Shown here in pieces: positions 34,538 through 42,754 of a stretch of 64,000 nt of DNA (position 1 is its first letter; every line of letters begins with the position of its first letter). The notes below the pieces were generated by a model that was not told where the DNA came from, made no database searches, and worked only from the letters and a program-made list of their open reading frames with translations. The DNA comes from an uncultured Eubacteriales bacterium (lineage in GTDB: Bacteria; Bacillota; Clostridia; Christensenellales; Aristaeellaceae), in assembly GCA_902795275.1 (NCBI GenBank), contig CADBKQ010000011.1, forward strand, positions 1 through 64,000, given 5' to 3'. The translations under genes were made by a program, and so were the position numbers.

Positions 34538-35467
34538 TTATTTTCCGCTTCCTTCGCTGATTCTGTCCCAATACTCCTCGTAGGTCTTCATCCATTCAAT
34601 ATACCGGCCGTCTGCCAGCACTTCGTCGATGACGCCGTTCACAAAGGCAATTAATTCTACCTCGCCTTTTTTGGCGGCGATCCGGTCGCCCTGCATTTCC
34701 TTGGCGATCTGAAGCTGCAAGTCGGGCACCAGCGCCAGCTGCGGATGGGTTTCGATATAGGCTTTGGCCGCCGCCACGTTCACCACGGCGGCGTCGGCCC
34801 AGCTGTTCGCCACGGCCAGGTACACCTCCTGGATGGTGTTCATCCGGCGGAACTCGTGGTAGTCCACAATCTTTTCAGCCGCTATCGCTTCGTGCAGGGA
34901 GCCGCTCTGCGCCACGATGATCTTGTCCCACAGGTCGGAAAAGGCTTTGATGCTTTCCAGGTTTTTCGTCTGAACCAGGATGCCGACCGTGGAATCATCG
35001 TCCCCGTAATAATATCCTTTGGAGAAGGTGTTGGTCACCGCCCGGCCGGGCGTATACATCAGGGCGGAAACCACCAGGTCGCAGTCGCCGTCGTTGACAG
35101 AGGGAAGCACCAGGCTGAAATCCATGGGCACGAGCCTGAGCTCCACGCCCATCTTCTCCGCGATCAGGCGGGCCAGCTCCACGTCCGGGCCTACGATCTG
35201 TTCGCCCTCGGGCAGCGATTCGTCCATGAATTCCTGGGGCGGGAAGTAAGGCTCAATCGCCACCCGCAGCACCCCGGCCTCGCGGATGCGGGCCAGCACG
35301 CCCACGGCGTTTTCGGGGATGCCCTGGCTTACGTCCATCGACTGATCCACATAATTCCATTCGTTCTCCACGTATTCGCCGCTCATATCCTCCGCCCAGG
35401 CGGCGAACACGCATAGCATGCACACAGCGGCCAGTGCTGCCAGCCAGATCAGCCGATAGGTCTTCAT
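34538..35467 (-). CDS. Family 3 (polar amino acid type) solute-binding protein
   Basis: 309 residues with a signal peptide (LAALAAVCMLCVFAAWA, cleavage before EDMS). The SBP_bac_3 fold is clear: LARIREAGVLRVAIEPYFPPQEF, GPDVELARLIAEKMGVELRLV, VNDGDCDLVVSALMYTPGRA and IVAQSGSL. Such proteins bind amino acids for ABC importers or form the sensor part of kinases. No permease or ATPase accompanies it. It is the first gene of an apparent operon with the HD-GYP protein and the BMP-type protein, with 91 and 14 base gaps. Confidence 0.9.
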   Translation of the reverse strand: MKTYRLIWLAALAAVCMLCVFAAWAEDMSGEYVENEWNYVDQSMDVSQGIPENAVGVLARIREAGVLRVAIEPYFPPQEFMDESLPEGEQIVGPDVELARLIAEKMGVELRLVPMDFSLVLPSVNDGDCDLVVSALMYTPGRAVTNTFSKGYYYGDDDSTVGILVQTKNLESIKAFSDLWDKIIVAQSGSLHEAIAAEKIVDYHEFRRMNTIQEVYLAVANSWADAAVVNVAAAKAYIETHPQLALVPDLQLQIAKEMQGDRIAAKKGEVELIAFVNGVIDEVLADGRYIEWMKTYEEYWDRISEGSGK

Positions 35468-35602
35468 TCCGTCACCTCATTCATTCTATCAAAAGCGATA
35501 AAAACCAATACTCCAAAATAGGGAATAAAACCCCAATCTAATTATAACACAGGAAATGCAAAAACGCTATATGCGCGAAGCAAAAAGATCATCTTTCACC
35601 GC

Positions 35603-36328
35603 TCATTCAACCCGGAACCGCGGCACGGTCTGCCCGTCCGGCAGCGTGACCGGCTCGTTCCACATGGACGCGGGGCGCGTCCAGACTTCGCCCTGGCCGT
35701 ACAGCGCGCGGTACACCACCATGGGCTCCAGGGTTTCGGAATGGAGCGCGAGGTCTAAGACCTCATAACGGTTGCCCTTGTAATGGCGGTACGTTCCTTT
35801 CGGGATGCGGATGCGCATGCTTTCCAGGCAGAGGTAGGGATACGCTTCTTTCCAGAAATACAGTTCGGTCAGCTGCTTCCACAGTGCCGGGTCGGCCTTG
35901 ATCTTTTCCGGCAGGATCCACATGCCGTCCTGCACTTCCTCGGGCTGCCAGCGCATGGCTTCGATCGGTACGTCCTGGTGAATCAGCCACACGTCGCGGA
36001 GGAAATTCTTACCCGGGCGCTCTGTCCGCAGTTTCATGAGCAGACGGGCGTTTTCCATGTCTGGCTTGAAACCCATTTCTTCCTCCGTTTCCCGCACGGC
36101 GGCGGTGGCGCTGTCTTCCCCTGCAACTGCCGAGCCGCCTGTTACCGACCAGATATCCGGCATTGGGTTTTTATCCTTCGCCCGGCGCTGCAAAAGCGTT
36201 TCCCCCCGGCAGTTCAGGAACAGCATGTGCACCACCAGATGATACAGTTCATCCGGCACAGGATTTCCGCGAATCATCGTCTTTCCCGTTAAATTCCCAT
36301 CCTTGTCGTATAAATCCCAAATCTCCAT
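35603..36328 (-). CDS. NUDIX hydrolase fused to DUF1653
   Basis: 241 residues. The N-terminal NUDIX domain (about 1-165) has an intact box, GEDSATAAVRETEEEMGF, after GGSAVA; it begins MEIWDLYDKDGNLTG like isopentenyl-diphosphate isomerase-related clostridial NUDIX proteins. The C-terminal 65 residues (IPKGTYRHYKGNRYEVLDLA and VVYRALYGQGEVWTRP) are a DUF1653 domain, usually a separate small protein. NUDIX enzymes cleave nucleoside diphosphates linked to other groups; the attached domain may add specificity. It stands alone with its own ribosome site (AGGAGG). Confidence 0.9.
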   Translation of the reverse strand: MEIWDLYDKDGNLTGKTMIRGNPVPDELYHLVVHMLFLNCRGETLLQRRAKDKNPMPDIWSVTGGSAVAGEDSATAAVRETEEEMGFKPDMENARLLMKLRTERPGKNFLRDVWLIHQDVPIEAMRWQPEEVQDGMWILPEKIKADPALWKQLTELYFWKEAYPYLCLESMRIRIPKGTYRHYKGNRYEVLDLALHSETLEPMVVYRALYGQGEVWTRPASMWNEPVTLPDGQTVPRFRVE

Positions 36329-36443
36329 GCGTTTGTCCTCCTGTGTTTCCTGATTTTATTGTATCAGGAAAAAATGCGGATTGCAAGCGGCTTGCGGCAA
36401 GGCTGTCAAGCTGATATAATCAAATGGATGAGGAGGAATGCGC

Positions 36444-37193
36444 ATGGACGAAACACTGAAAAAGCGGCTCACCGAATTGGCGAACCGCAGCTATGGGCAG
36501 GGCGTTTACTGCTTCACCCATTTTCTGGACCTGGCGGGGCGGTCGGATTTTATGTCGCTGGTTCCCTCCCTGCCGCCGGTGCCCTGGACGCTGTTCGGCG
36601 GGGCGGAGGGGTGCGAGCGGCAGATGCTGCGCTTCGGCAGCGAAGACCTGTGCGGCTACGACCAGCCCTTTCCCATCGCCATCCTGCGCCTTGCGCCCCT
36701 CAGCGCGAAGTTCGCCGAGCCCCTGACCCACCGGGACTACCTGGGCTCCCTGATGGCGCTGGGCATGGAACGGGAATTATTGGGCGATATTGTGGTGCGG
36801 AAGGACGCGGCGTATCTGTTTTGCGAGGAGCGTATCGCGCCGTATATCGCGGAGCATTTCGTCCAGGCGCGGCACACATCGCTGTCCGCCGAGATCATCC
36901 CGGAGCTGCCGGAAGGCGCGCTGTTTGAAACGAAGCGGATGCTGGTGCAGGTGGCGTCCCAGCGGGTGGACGCGCTGGTGGCCCATGTGTTCAAAATGAG
37001 CCGGGGCGACGCGCAAGCCCTGTTTCCCGCCGGGAAAGTCTTCGTGTCCGGCAGGCTGTGCGAAAGCCCGGGGCATGCCCCCAGGCCCGGCGACGTGATT
37101 TCCGTGCGCGGCTTCGGCCGCTTCCGTTACTGCGGTGTGGAAAGCCTGTCCAAAAAGGGAAAGGAAAACACGGCGGTGGAGCTGTTTGTGTGA
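36444..37193 (+). CDS. ylmH: YlmH-like S4 domain RNA-binding protein
   Basis: 249 residues. ATG 36444 is chosen because GAGGAGG lies just before the ATG at 36438, too close for that start. The N-terminal half contains FTHFLDLAGRSDF and FGGAEGCERQMLRFG, the central part THRDYLGSLMALGMERELLGDI, and the C-terminal S4 domain SQRVDALVAHVFKMSRGDAQALF. YlmH binds ribosomes and has a role in quality control and in division gene clusters; here it is separate from sepF and divIVA. Its terminator follows directly. Confidence 0.92.
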   Translation: MDETLKKRLTELANRSYGQGVYCFTHFLDLAGRSDFMSLVPSLPPVPWTLFGGAEGCERQMLRFGSEDLCGYDQPFPIAILRLAPLSAKFAEPLTHRDYLGSLMALGMERELLGDIVVRKDAAYLFCEERIAPYIAEHFVQARHTSLSAEIIPELPEGALFETKRMLVQVASQRVDALVAHVFKMSRGDAQALFPAGKVFVSGRLCESPGHAPRPGDVISVRGFGRFRYCGVESLSKKGKENTAVELFV

Positions 37194-37223
37194 TGGAATG
37201 AAGGACGACTTCATTCCATTTTT
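37194..37223 (+). terminator. Terminator of ylmH
   Basis: TGGAATGAA-GGACGAC-TTCATTCCA followed by TTTTT. Confidence 0.88.
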
Positions 37224-37296
37224 GTCGAAATTGAAATAAATTTGTAACAAATTGGCCTTTTCCCGTAAAAGCAGGCTCTTTTTTATTAAAAAATAG

Positions 37297-37325
37297 TTGA
37301 CTTTTTGTAATAAATTTGATATAAA
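37297..37325 (+). promoter_or_regulatory. Promoter of the VanY-like gene
   Basis: TTGACT (37297-37302), 17-bp spacer, TATAAA (37320-37325), in an AT-rich stretch. Confidence 0.85.
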
Positions 37326-37387
37326 TAAGAAGGATGTACGATAATGACTTTGATGGACGCATCCGCGTCTTTTGGAAGGTGAAAGCA

Positions 37388-38530
37388 ATGGCGAAGAAAC
37401 GCACTTCCGATGCATACCGGAAACTGACGGGCATCCTGATTATTTTGTTCGTGCTGACGGCGCTGTGCGCCGCGGGCTATGTGCTGCTGGATCAATCCAT
37501 CCAGGTGCAGCAGGCGGAAAACGACGCCCGCGCCAAGGCGGAAAACGAACAGCTGGAAGTCCAGTATCAGCAGGCAAAGCAGGAGGAACAGGCGAAGGAA
37601 GCGGAAGGGAAAACCGTTCAGTGGCCTGAACCCAAAGCCCAGGGCTGGGACGTGGTTGACCTGAGCAATTATCCCCTCACCAACACGCGTTCCTACGACG
37701 CCACCCGCATGGAATTGATCACCAGCGGGATGCTGCTGGTCAACCGCTGGCACGCCGTGCCGGACGATCTTTCCCAGGCTGAATTCCTGGTGGTGCACGC
37801 CACCGACAAGCGCATCGCCACCGCGGGCAACAACGTGAAGCTGCTGTCCCCCGCCATTACCGCCCTGGGCGATATGATCGCTGACGCGAAGGCCGCCGGG
37901 CTGGAACACTACAACGTGGAAGAGGGCTACCGTCTGCGGGAAGTGCAGCAGGAAAAGTTCGACAAGGAAGCGCAAAAGCACGCCAGCCGCTACTCCGGCG
38001 ACGCGCTGACGGATAAAGTCGTCGCCTCCGGCATCAGCGTGCCCGGCACCAGCGAATATGAATCCGGCCTGGCCTTCTGCGTGGGCCGCTACGCCAAGGG
38101 CGACCCCATCATGGACAAAAAATTCCATGAGCTGCCCCAGTCCGACTGGCTGGTGGAGCACAGCTGGGAGTATGGCATCATCTTCCGCTTCCCGGTGCAG
38201 GGCTATCCCAACGCCACCGTGACGGATAAGTCCTACAAGACCGGCCAGAAGAGCAGGCTGAGCATTTACCGGTACGTGGGCAAGGCCAACGCCGCAGTGA
38301 TGCACACCCTGAATTTCTGCATGGAAGAATACATCGAATATCTGATCCAGCATCCCCACATTGCGGTGTATGAGGACGGCAAGCTGAGATATGAAATCGT
38401 CCGCACGGAAGGCTACTACGGCGGCGACGCCACCGTTCAGGTTGCCCGCGCCGCCCAGGAAATCAACGTTTCCACCGACAATATGGACAACAACGGCATG
38501 GGCGGCATCATCGTCGCTATGTCCTACTGA
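37388..38530 (+). CDS. D,D-carboxypeptidase (VanY) fold protein lacking the zinc ligands
   Basis: 380 residues from ATG 37388 after AAGGTGA. An N-terminal membrane anchor (LTGILIILFVLTALCAAGYVLL) is followed by a Gln/Glu/Ala coiled coil, then a VanY-like domain from about residue 85: LLVNRWHAVPDD, VEEGYRLREVQQEKF, GTSEYESGLAFCVG and WLVEHSWEYGIIFRFP. In active enzymes the third block reads SEHxxGxAxD and the last metal site reads EPWHFRYVG; here His and Asp are Tyr and Cys, and the WH segment is SI (KSRLSIYRYVG). The fold seems intact but zinc catalysis should be lost, so it may bind peptidoglycan stems as a scaffold or sensor. Confidence 0.82.
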   Translation: MAKKRTSDAYRKLTGILIILFVLTALCAAGYVLLDQSIQVQQAENDARAKAENEQLEVQYQQAKQEEQAKEAEGKTVQWPEPKAQGWDVVDLSNYPLTNTRSYDATRMELITSGMLLVNRWHAVPDDLSQAEFLVVHATDKRIATAGNNVKLLSPAITALGDMIADAKAAGLEHYNVEEGYRLREVQQEKFDKEAQKHASRYSGDALTDKVVASGISVPGTSEYESGLAFCVGRYAKGDPIMDKKFHELPQSDWLVEHSWEYGIIFRFPVQGYPNATVTDKSYKTGQKSRLSIYRYVGKANAAVMHTLNFCMEEYIEYLIQHPHIAVYEDGKLRYEIVRTEGYYGGDATVQVARAAQEINVSTDNMDNNGMGGIIVAMSY

Positions 38531-38577
38531 TTGCATTTTCCCTCACCCTGTTTCATGGGACTGTTGCAGAAGTCCCA

Positions 38578-38629
38578 ATAAAAAAGCAGGACATTCAGCT
38601 ATGAGGAGTAGCGGAATGTCCTGTTTTGT
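38578..38629 (+). terminator. Hairpin terminator after the VanY-like gene
   Basis: AAGCAGGACATTC...GAATGTCCTGTTTT, a 12-bp stem, with A run before and T run after, so it can work in both directions. The rest of the 433-bp gap to 38963 holds an AT-rich stretch and the promoter below; a short open frame there is not convincing. Confidence 0.8.
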
Positions 38630-38922
38630 TGTGGAAATAAGCGGAGGCAGGGAGTACAAAGCGGAGAAGGACGAATTCTATCGACAAGGAAGCGCCCGGC
38701 TTGAGGAACTGGATGACAGGGAACTGTACAGCGCGCATTCGGGAATGATCCGAAAATCACAAGTCGAGCCGAGAATTCTGTTTGAGCTCCTGGTAAAATG
38801 CTTGCTATTGGTGGGTTTTTGGACTTTTGTTTTCTGAAATTTTGAGGAGATTGGCATTTTGATTTGTCAATTATTTTTAACATAAATTCGCCCCAATGTC
38901 ACGATTCATTTATTGTCATCGG

Positions 38923-38951
38923 AGGATTTCTCTGCTAAGATATTCCCGTGA
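38923..38951 (+). promoter_or_regulatory. Promoter of the XRE-AbrB/ABC operon
   Basis: TTGTCA (38923-38928), 17-bp spacer, TAAGAT (38946-38951), 12 bases before the start codon, so the leader is very short. Confidence 0.65.
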
Positions 38952-38963
38952 GGTGGGAAAAGT

Positions 38964-39386
38964 ATGATTGGTGAGAACATTCAGCATTTACGGAAAATGA
39001 AGTCCATCACCCAGGAAGCCCTGGCCGAGCAGGTGGGTGTATCCCGCCAGACCATCGCCAAGTGGGAAAGCGGCGAAAGCGCGCCCGACCTGGAGATGGC
39101 CGGCAAGCTGGGCCAGGCCCTGGACGTATCCCTGGACGACCTGGCCAACGCGCCGCTGTACAATGCGCCGCCCGAGGCGGGCGACATGAAGGGCAAGCAC
39201 GTGTTCGGCCTGGTGACGGTGGGCGACAAGGGACAGATCGTGATTCCCGTGCAGGCCCGCCGGGTGTTCCACATCCAGCCCGGCGACCAATTGATGGTGC
39301 TGGGCGACGAGGACCGGGGCCTGGCCCTGGTGGACGCCACGTTTTTTCTGAAAGTAGCGGAGGTAATGCGCAATGGCGACAAATGA
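38964..39386 (+). CDS. XRE-type HTH regulator fused to an AbrB/SpoVT domain
   Basis: 140 residues. Residues 1-65 form an XRE helix-turn-helix (LRKMKSITQEALAEQVGVSRQTIAKWESG). Residues 80-140 are an AbrB-like swapped-hairpin domain (GLVTVGDKGQIVIPVQARRVFHIQPGDQL). Both domains bind DNA, so the protein may recognise a composite operator. Its last codons overlap the ABC ATPase gene, so it probably autoregulates this transporter operon. Confidence 0.9.
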   Translation: MIGENIQHLRKMKSITQEALAEQVGVSRQTIAKWESGESAPDLEMAGKLGQALDVSLDDLANAPLYNAPPEAGDMKGKHVFGLVTVGDKGQIVIPVQARRVFHIQPGDQLMVLGDEDRGLALVDATFFLKVAEVMRNGDK

Positions 39387-40230
39387 AACGCCCCTGTCGG
39401 TACGGGGCCTGACGAAAACCTATCCCGCCTTCGAGCTGCGGGACGTATCCTTTGACCTGGTTCCCGGCGCCATCACCGGCTTCATCGGCCGCAACGGCGC
39501 GGGCAAGACGACGACCCTGAATTCCCTGCTGGGCTTCATCCGCCCGGACGGCGGCGAGGCGCGCTTCCATGGCCTGGACATGAAAACCAGCGCGGAGGAG
39601 ATCAAGCGGCGCATCGGCTTCGTGTCGGCAGGCATGACCTACTACACCCACAAGAAGCTGAAAACCATCACCGACGTGACCCGATCCTTCTATCCCACCT
39701 GGGACGACGGCGCGTACAAAAGGTACATGGCCCAATTCAGCCTGGACGAGAGCAAGACGCCCGCGGCGCTGTCCAACGGCATGAAAATCAAGTATGCTTT
39801 GGCCCTGGCCCTGTCCCACGGGGCCGACCTGATGCTGCTGGACGAACCCACCAGCGGCCTCGACCCGGTGTCCCGGGAAGAACTGATTGAAATCTTCCTA
39901 TCGCTTCGGGACGCGGGCAAGACCGTCCTGTTCTCCACCCACATCACCAGCGACCTGGACAAGTGCGCCGACCGCATCCTGTTCCTGCAAAAGGGACGGC
40001 TGACCGCCGACATGGGGCTGGAGGAATTCCGCAGCGCCTACCTGCTGGCGGAAATCCAGGGCGAACTGCCTGAAAGCGTCAAGGCGCTTACGAAGGGCGT
40101 ATGCCGCGTGCGGGACGGGTTCACCGCCCTGCTGAACGCGGAGGACGCCAAGCGCCTGGACGTTTCCTGCCGCCCCGCCACGCTGGACGAGATCATGGTG
40201 CATCTGGACAAGGAGGAATCGGCGCAATGA
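39373..40230 (+). CDS. ABC transporter ATPase (ABC-2 type)
   Basis: 285 residues. Walker A GRNGAGKTT, signature-like ALSNGMKIKYALALALS (the usual LSGG is LSNG) and Walker B LMLLDEPTSGLDPVS are present. This is the bacitracin/antimicrobial export type with a short C-terminal domain. It overlaps the regulator upstream by 14 bases and the permease downstream by four (ATGA). It may export a toxic peptide or lipid, or act as the regulated target of the XRE-AbrB protein. Confidence 0.93.
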   Translation: MATNETPLSVRGLTKTYPAFELRDVSFDLVPGAITGFIGRNGAGKTTTLNSLLGFIRPDGGEARFHGLDMKTSAEEIKRRIGFVSAGMTYYTHKKLKTITDVTRSFYPTWDDGAYKRYMAQFSLDESKTPAALSNGMKIKYALALALSHGADLMLLDEPTSGLDPVSREELIEIFLSLRDAGKTVLFSTHITSDLDKCADRILFLQKGRLTADMGLEEFRSAYLLAEIQGELPESVKALTKGVCRVRDGFTALLNAEDAKRLDVSCRPATLDEIMVHLDKEESAQ

Positions 40231-40877
40231 AACTGCTGAAAAAAGAATTCCGGCTCTGCCTGCATCCCACCGCGCCGCTGTTCCTGGCGCTGGCCGCCAT
40301 GGTGCTGATTCCTAATTATCCCTACGCCGTCAGCTTTTTCTACCTCACCCTGGGCGTGTTCTTCATCTGCCTGACGGGCCGCGAAAACCACGACGTCGCC
40401 TTTACCGCCGCCCTGCCCGTGAGCCGGAAGCAGATCGTGGAGGGGCGCATGCTGCTGGTCTGCTGCCTGGAAGCGCTGGATCTGCTGGCCGTCGGCCTGA
40501 TGCTGTGGGTGAAGGGCCTGATCGGGTTCACGCCCAACGAGGCGGGCATGGACGCCAACATCGCGCTGTTAGGCGAGGGCTTGATCGTGTTCGGTCTGTT
40601 CAACCTAATTTTCTTCCCCCGCTGGTATAAGGACATCAACAAAGTGGGCGTGCCCTTCCTGCTGGCCAGCGCGGCGGTGTTCGTGTATATCCTGCTCGCC
40701 ATCGTCAGCACCTACGCCATCCCCTTCGTGCGGGACTGCCTGGACACCCAGGATCCGGCGTTCCTGAAAGAAAAGCTGCTGTTCGTCGGCGCGGCGCTCC
40801 TGTTCTTCGCCGCCGCCACCTGGCTCAGCGCTCGGCTGTCTGTCAAGCGTTTTGAAAACGTGGACTTGCAGCTGTGA
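40227..40877 (+). CDS. ABC-2 type permease
   Basis: 216 residues with about six membrane spans (PLFLALAAMVLIPNYPYAVSFFY to FVGAALLFFAAATWL), partner of the ATPase upstream. HDVAFTAALPVSRKQIVEGRM is the coupling segment typical of ABC2_membrane_5 permeases. It starts within the ATPase stop (ATGA). Confidence 0.88.
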   Translation: MKLLKKEFRLCLHPTAPLFLALAAMVLIPNYPYAVSFFYLTLGVFFICLTGRENHDVAFTAALPVSRKQIVEGRMLLVCCLEALDLLAVGLMLWVKGLIGFTPNEAGMDANIALLGEGLIVFGLFNLIFFPRWYKDINKVGVPFLLASAAVFVYILLAIVSTYAIPFVRDCLDTQDPAFLKEKLLFVGAALLFFAAATWLSARLSVKRFENVDLQL

Positions 40878-40923
40878 TGGGTCAGTGCACGAAGTCATAC
40901 CTAAACGGCAAAATCAAACATAT

Positions 40924-41443
40924 GGAACCGCTGGGGTTTCACCCCAGACCCTACCAGGGGGATGATCCACCTGGACCCGCACCTGGCGAAATAACGCTGT
41001 TGGAAGAAACCAACAGTCTCCGCCTGCTGCGCTGGGGTTACGAAAAGTTTGAGGGCTTCTGGCCCAAGAAAGCCAGGAAAATCCCCAGGGGAAAGTTCAC
41101 TTTCTCCTGGGGATTTTCCTTGGTTTTCCCGGATGCAAAGCATCCGGATTGGCGGCTCTTTCCGCAGGCTCAATCGTCGCAAGTCCGCACAGCGGACATT
41201 GCTCGTTTCGCCTGATCTCACCGCCGATGAAATTCCCGCCACTGGCGGTCATCGGCGGTTCGTCCGCCGGGCCAGAAGCACAACGGCGTCAAGCCAATCT
41301 TCCGCATTCTTGCCCGCAACATCGGGAACCAAGCCAATTCATTCAGTCATGCAGGTTCCGAAAATGCGGGTCCAGGGTACTCAGTACCCTGATGCAGGGT
41401 TTAGGGGCCGTACAGGCCCCTGCTCCGTTTCCCTTCATAATAT
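40924..41443. repeat. Large multi-hairpin dispersed repeat, copy C, with inserted element
   Basis: Same architecture as copies A and B: CTGGGGTTTCACCCCAG, CAGGGGGATGATCCACCTGG (imperfect), CCGGATGCAAAGCATCCGG, then an interrupted GGCGGC...GTCCGCC hairpin, CAGGGTACTCAGTACCCTG and AGGGGCCGTACAGGCCCCT. The GGCGGC-TTCG-CCGCC hairpin of A and B is split by about 110 bases at 41153-41265. It occupies the first half of the 1036-bp gap before the rubrerythrin gene. Confidence 0.88.
41153..41265. repeat. Structured element inserted in copy C, homologous to 57.99-58.10 kb
   Basis: On the minus strand it reads CCGATGACCGCCAGTGGCGG, then GAATTTCATCGGCGG, then a GTCCGC-TGT-GCGGAC hairpin and CGATTGAGCCTGCGGA. 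The same series occurs on the plus strand at about 57999-58110, with the stem there being CTCCGC-AGT-GCGGAG. Paired changes keep the stems. Confidence 0.82.
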
Positions 41444-41863
41444 GGGTGTAAATCATTCAAAAAGTGGCTCTTCCCTACAACCTGTGGGTAGAGAATGAGG
41501 GAGAAGCCTTGAAATAAAAAGCATCACAGGGTTTTCCTGATATACTTGAGATTGTGCAGAAATCAAGGTCAGGAGAAGAGCCCTGTGACAATCACAAGTT
41601 TAGAAAAAAGAATAAAACGGATCAAAAAGAATAAAGGTCAAGCGACATGCTGGCGAAGGTTGGGAAGAGGTATGAATGATTGCAAACAGCCTGCGGCTTC
41701 ACAAGCTCCGCTGGCTGTTTTTTGTAAACGAAAGGTGATTGACAGAATATTTCGCTACACTTACAATATTTTGGCATAAGATTTGTGTCATAACCAGATC
41801 GGCAAATCTGTGCGAAAAACGGTCTTGTCATAATGATTGTCATAACCCGAGGGACAAAAAAAG
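41444..41863. other. Intergenic region without a convincing gene
   Basis: AT-rich 420-bp stretch. It contains CACAGGGTTTTCCTGATATAC (41523-41544) and GAGCCCTGTGAC (41578-41589), a loose inverted repeat that could be an old mobile-element end. A short open frame (41546-41779) has basic, low-complexity sequence and no ribosome site. Confidence 0.5.
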
Positions 41864-41912
41864 GAGCGACCCTTCACAGGTCACTCCCCAGAAAGCCCCG
41901 CGCAGCGGGGAT
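41864..41912 (-). terminator. Tandem terminators after rubrerythrin
   Basis: Minus strand: CCCCGCTGCGCGGGG followed by CTTTC, then GGAGTGACC...GGGTCGCTCC followed by eight T. A strong double stop. Confidence 0.88.
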
Positions 41913-41913
41913 T

Positions 41914-42456
41914 TCACTTCCCGAAATACCGCTTGAGCAGCCCCGCAAACGCCTTGCCGTGCCTGGCTTCGTCGCGGGCCATCTCGTGGACGGTGTCGTG
42001 GATGGCGTCCAGGTTCAGGGCCTTGGCGCGCTTGGCCAGATCGGTCTTGCCGGCGGTGGCGCCGTTTTCGGCTTCCACGCGCATTTTCAGGTTCTTTTCG
42101 GTGCTGTCGGTGAGCACTTCGCCCAGGAGCTCCGCGAACTTGGCGGCGTGTTCCGCTTCTTCAAACGCGGCGGTCTTCCAGTATTCGGCGATTTCAGGAT
42201 AGCCTTCCCGGGCGGCGACGCGGCCCATGGCCAGGTACATGCCCACTTCGGAGCATTCGCCCTGGAAGTTGGCCCGCAGATCGGCCAGGATGTCTTCCGG
42301 CACGCCCTGCGCCACGCCCACCACATGCTCGGCGGCCCAGGTCATTTCAGCGTCCTGCTTGGTGAATTTGGAAGCGGGGGCCTTGCAGACGGGGCACTTT
42401 TCCGGGGGCTGTTCCCCTTCAAACACGTAACCGCAAACCTGACATACCCATTTCAT
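41914..42456 (-). CDS. Reverse rubrerythrin
   Basis: 180 residues. The N-terminus is a rubredoxin-like domain with two CxxC iron sites ([10 protein letters not shown] and CPVCKAP), followed by the diiron four-helix bundle with ExxH patterns ([44 protein letters not shown]). The domain order is the reverse of classic rubrerythrin. These proteins reduce hydrogen peroxide and oxygen in strict anaerobes. A -10 box (ATTATA on the plus strand at 42516-42521) lies about 60 bases upstream. Confidence 0.95.
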   Translation of the reverse strand: MKWVCQVCGYVFEGEQPPEKCPVCKAPASKFTKQDAEMTWAAEHVVGVAQGVPEDILADLRANFQGECSEVGMYLAMGRVAAREGYPEIAEYWKTAAFEEAEHAAKFAELLGEVLTDSTEKNLKMRVEAENGATAGKTDLAKRAKALNLDAIHDTVHEMARDEARHGKAFAGLLKRYFGK

Positions 42457-42580
42457 AGCAACATTCCTCCCTTTCGTTTATCGCAACGCCGACCCGCGGC
42501 GTCTTGTACAGGATGATTATACACTGGTTTTCTTTGGTTGAAACACGAACTGAAAAAATGAAACTGTTCAGCAGCTCGAT

Positions 42581-42714
42581 TTGAGAGAGTACAGATTGAT
42601 TTGTGGCGTTCCTGACAGCAACATAACAACCGGATTTCATGCAGCAATTTGTTTGTTGTAAGCGTTTTCACAACAAAAATAACTGTACTCTGCACTCTGT
42701 ACTCTGTTCTCTCG
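42581..42714. repeat. Inverted repeat with tandem 7-mer arm (GTACTCT type)
   Basis: The right arm (42684-42714) is tandem GTACTCT, GCACTCT, GTACTCT, GTTCTCT; the left arm (42581-42598) has GAGAGAGTACAGA. A fourth 7-mer family with the same layout as the others. The remaining gap up to the threonine synthase stop holds nothing else. Confidence 0.65.
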
Positions 42715-42754
42715 TTGTCCCATCAACTCAAAAAAGGGGACAACTGAACAATTA

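Noticed and set aside
38613..38837. Possible 74-residue protein after the VanY-like gene
   Set aside because: Its start lies inside a terminator hairpin and the apparent GAGGAG site is in the loop; no family features were seen.
41546..41779. Short basic open frame in the gap before rubrerythrin
   Set aside because: No ribosome site, low complexity, no family; at most an old mobile-element trace.
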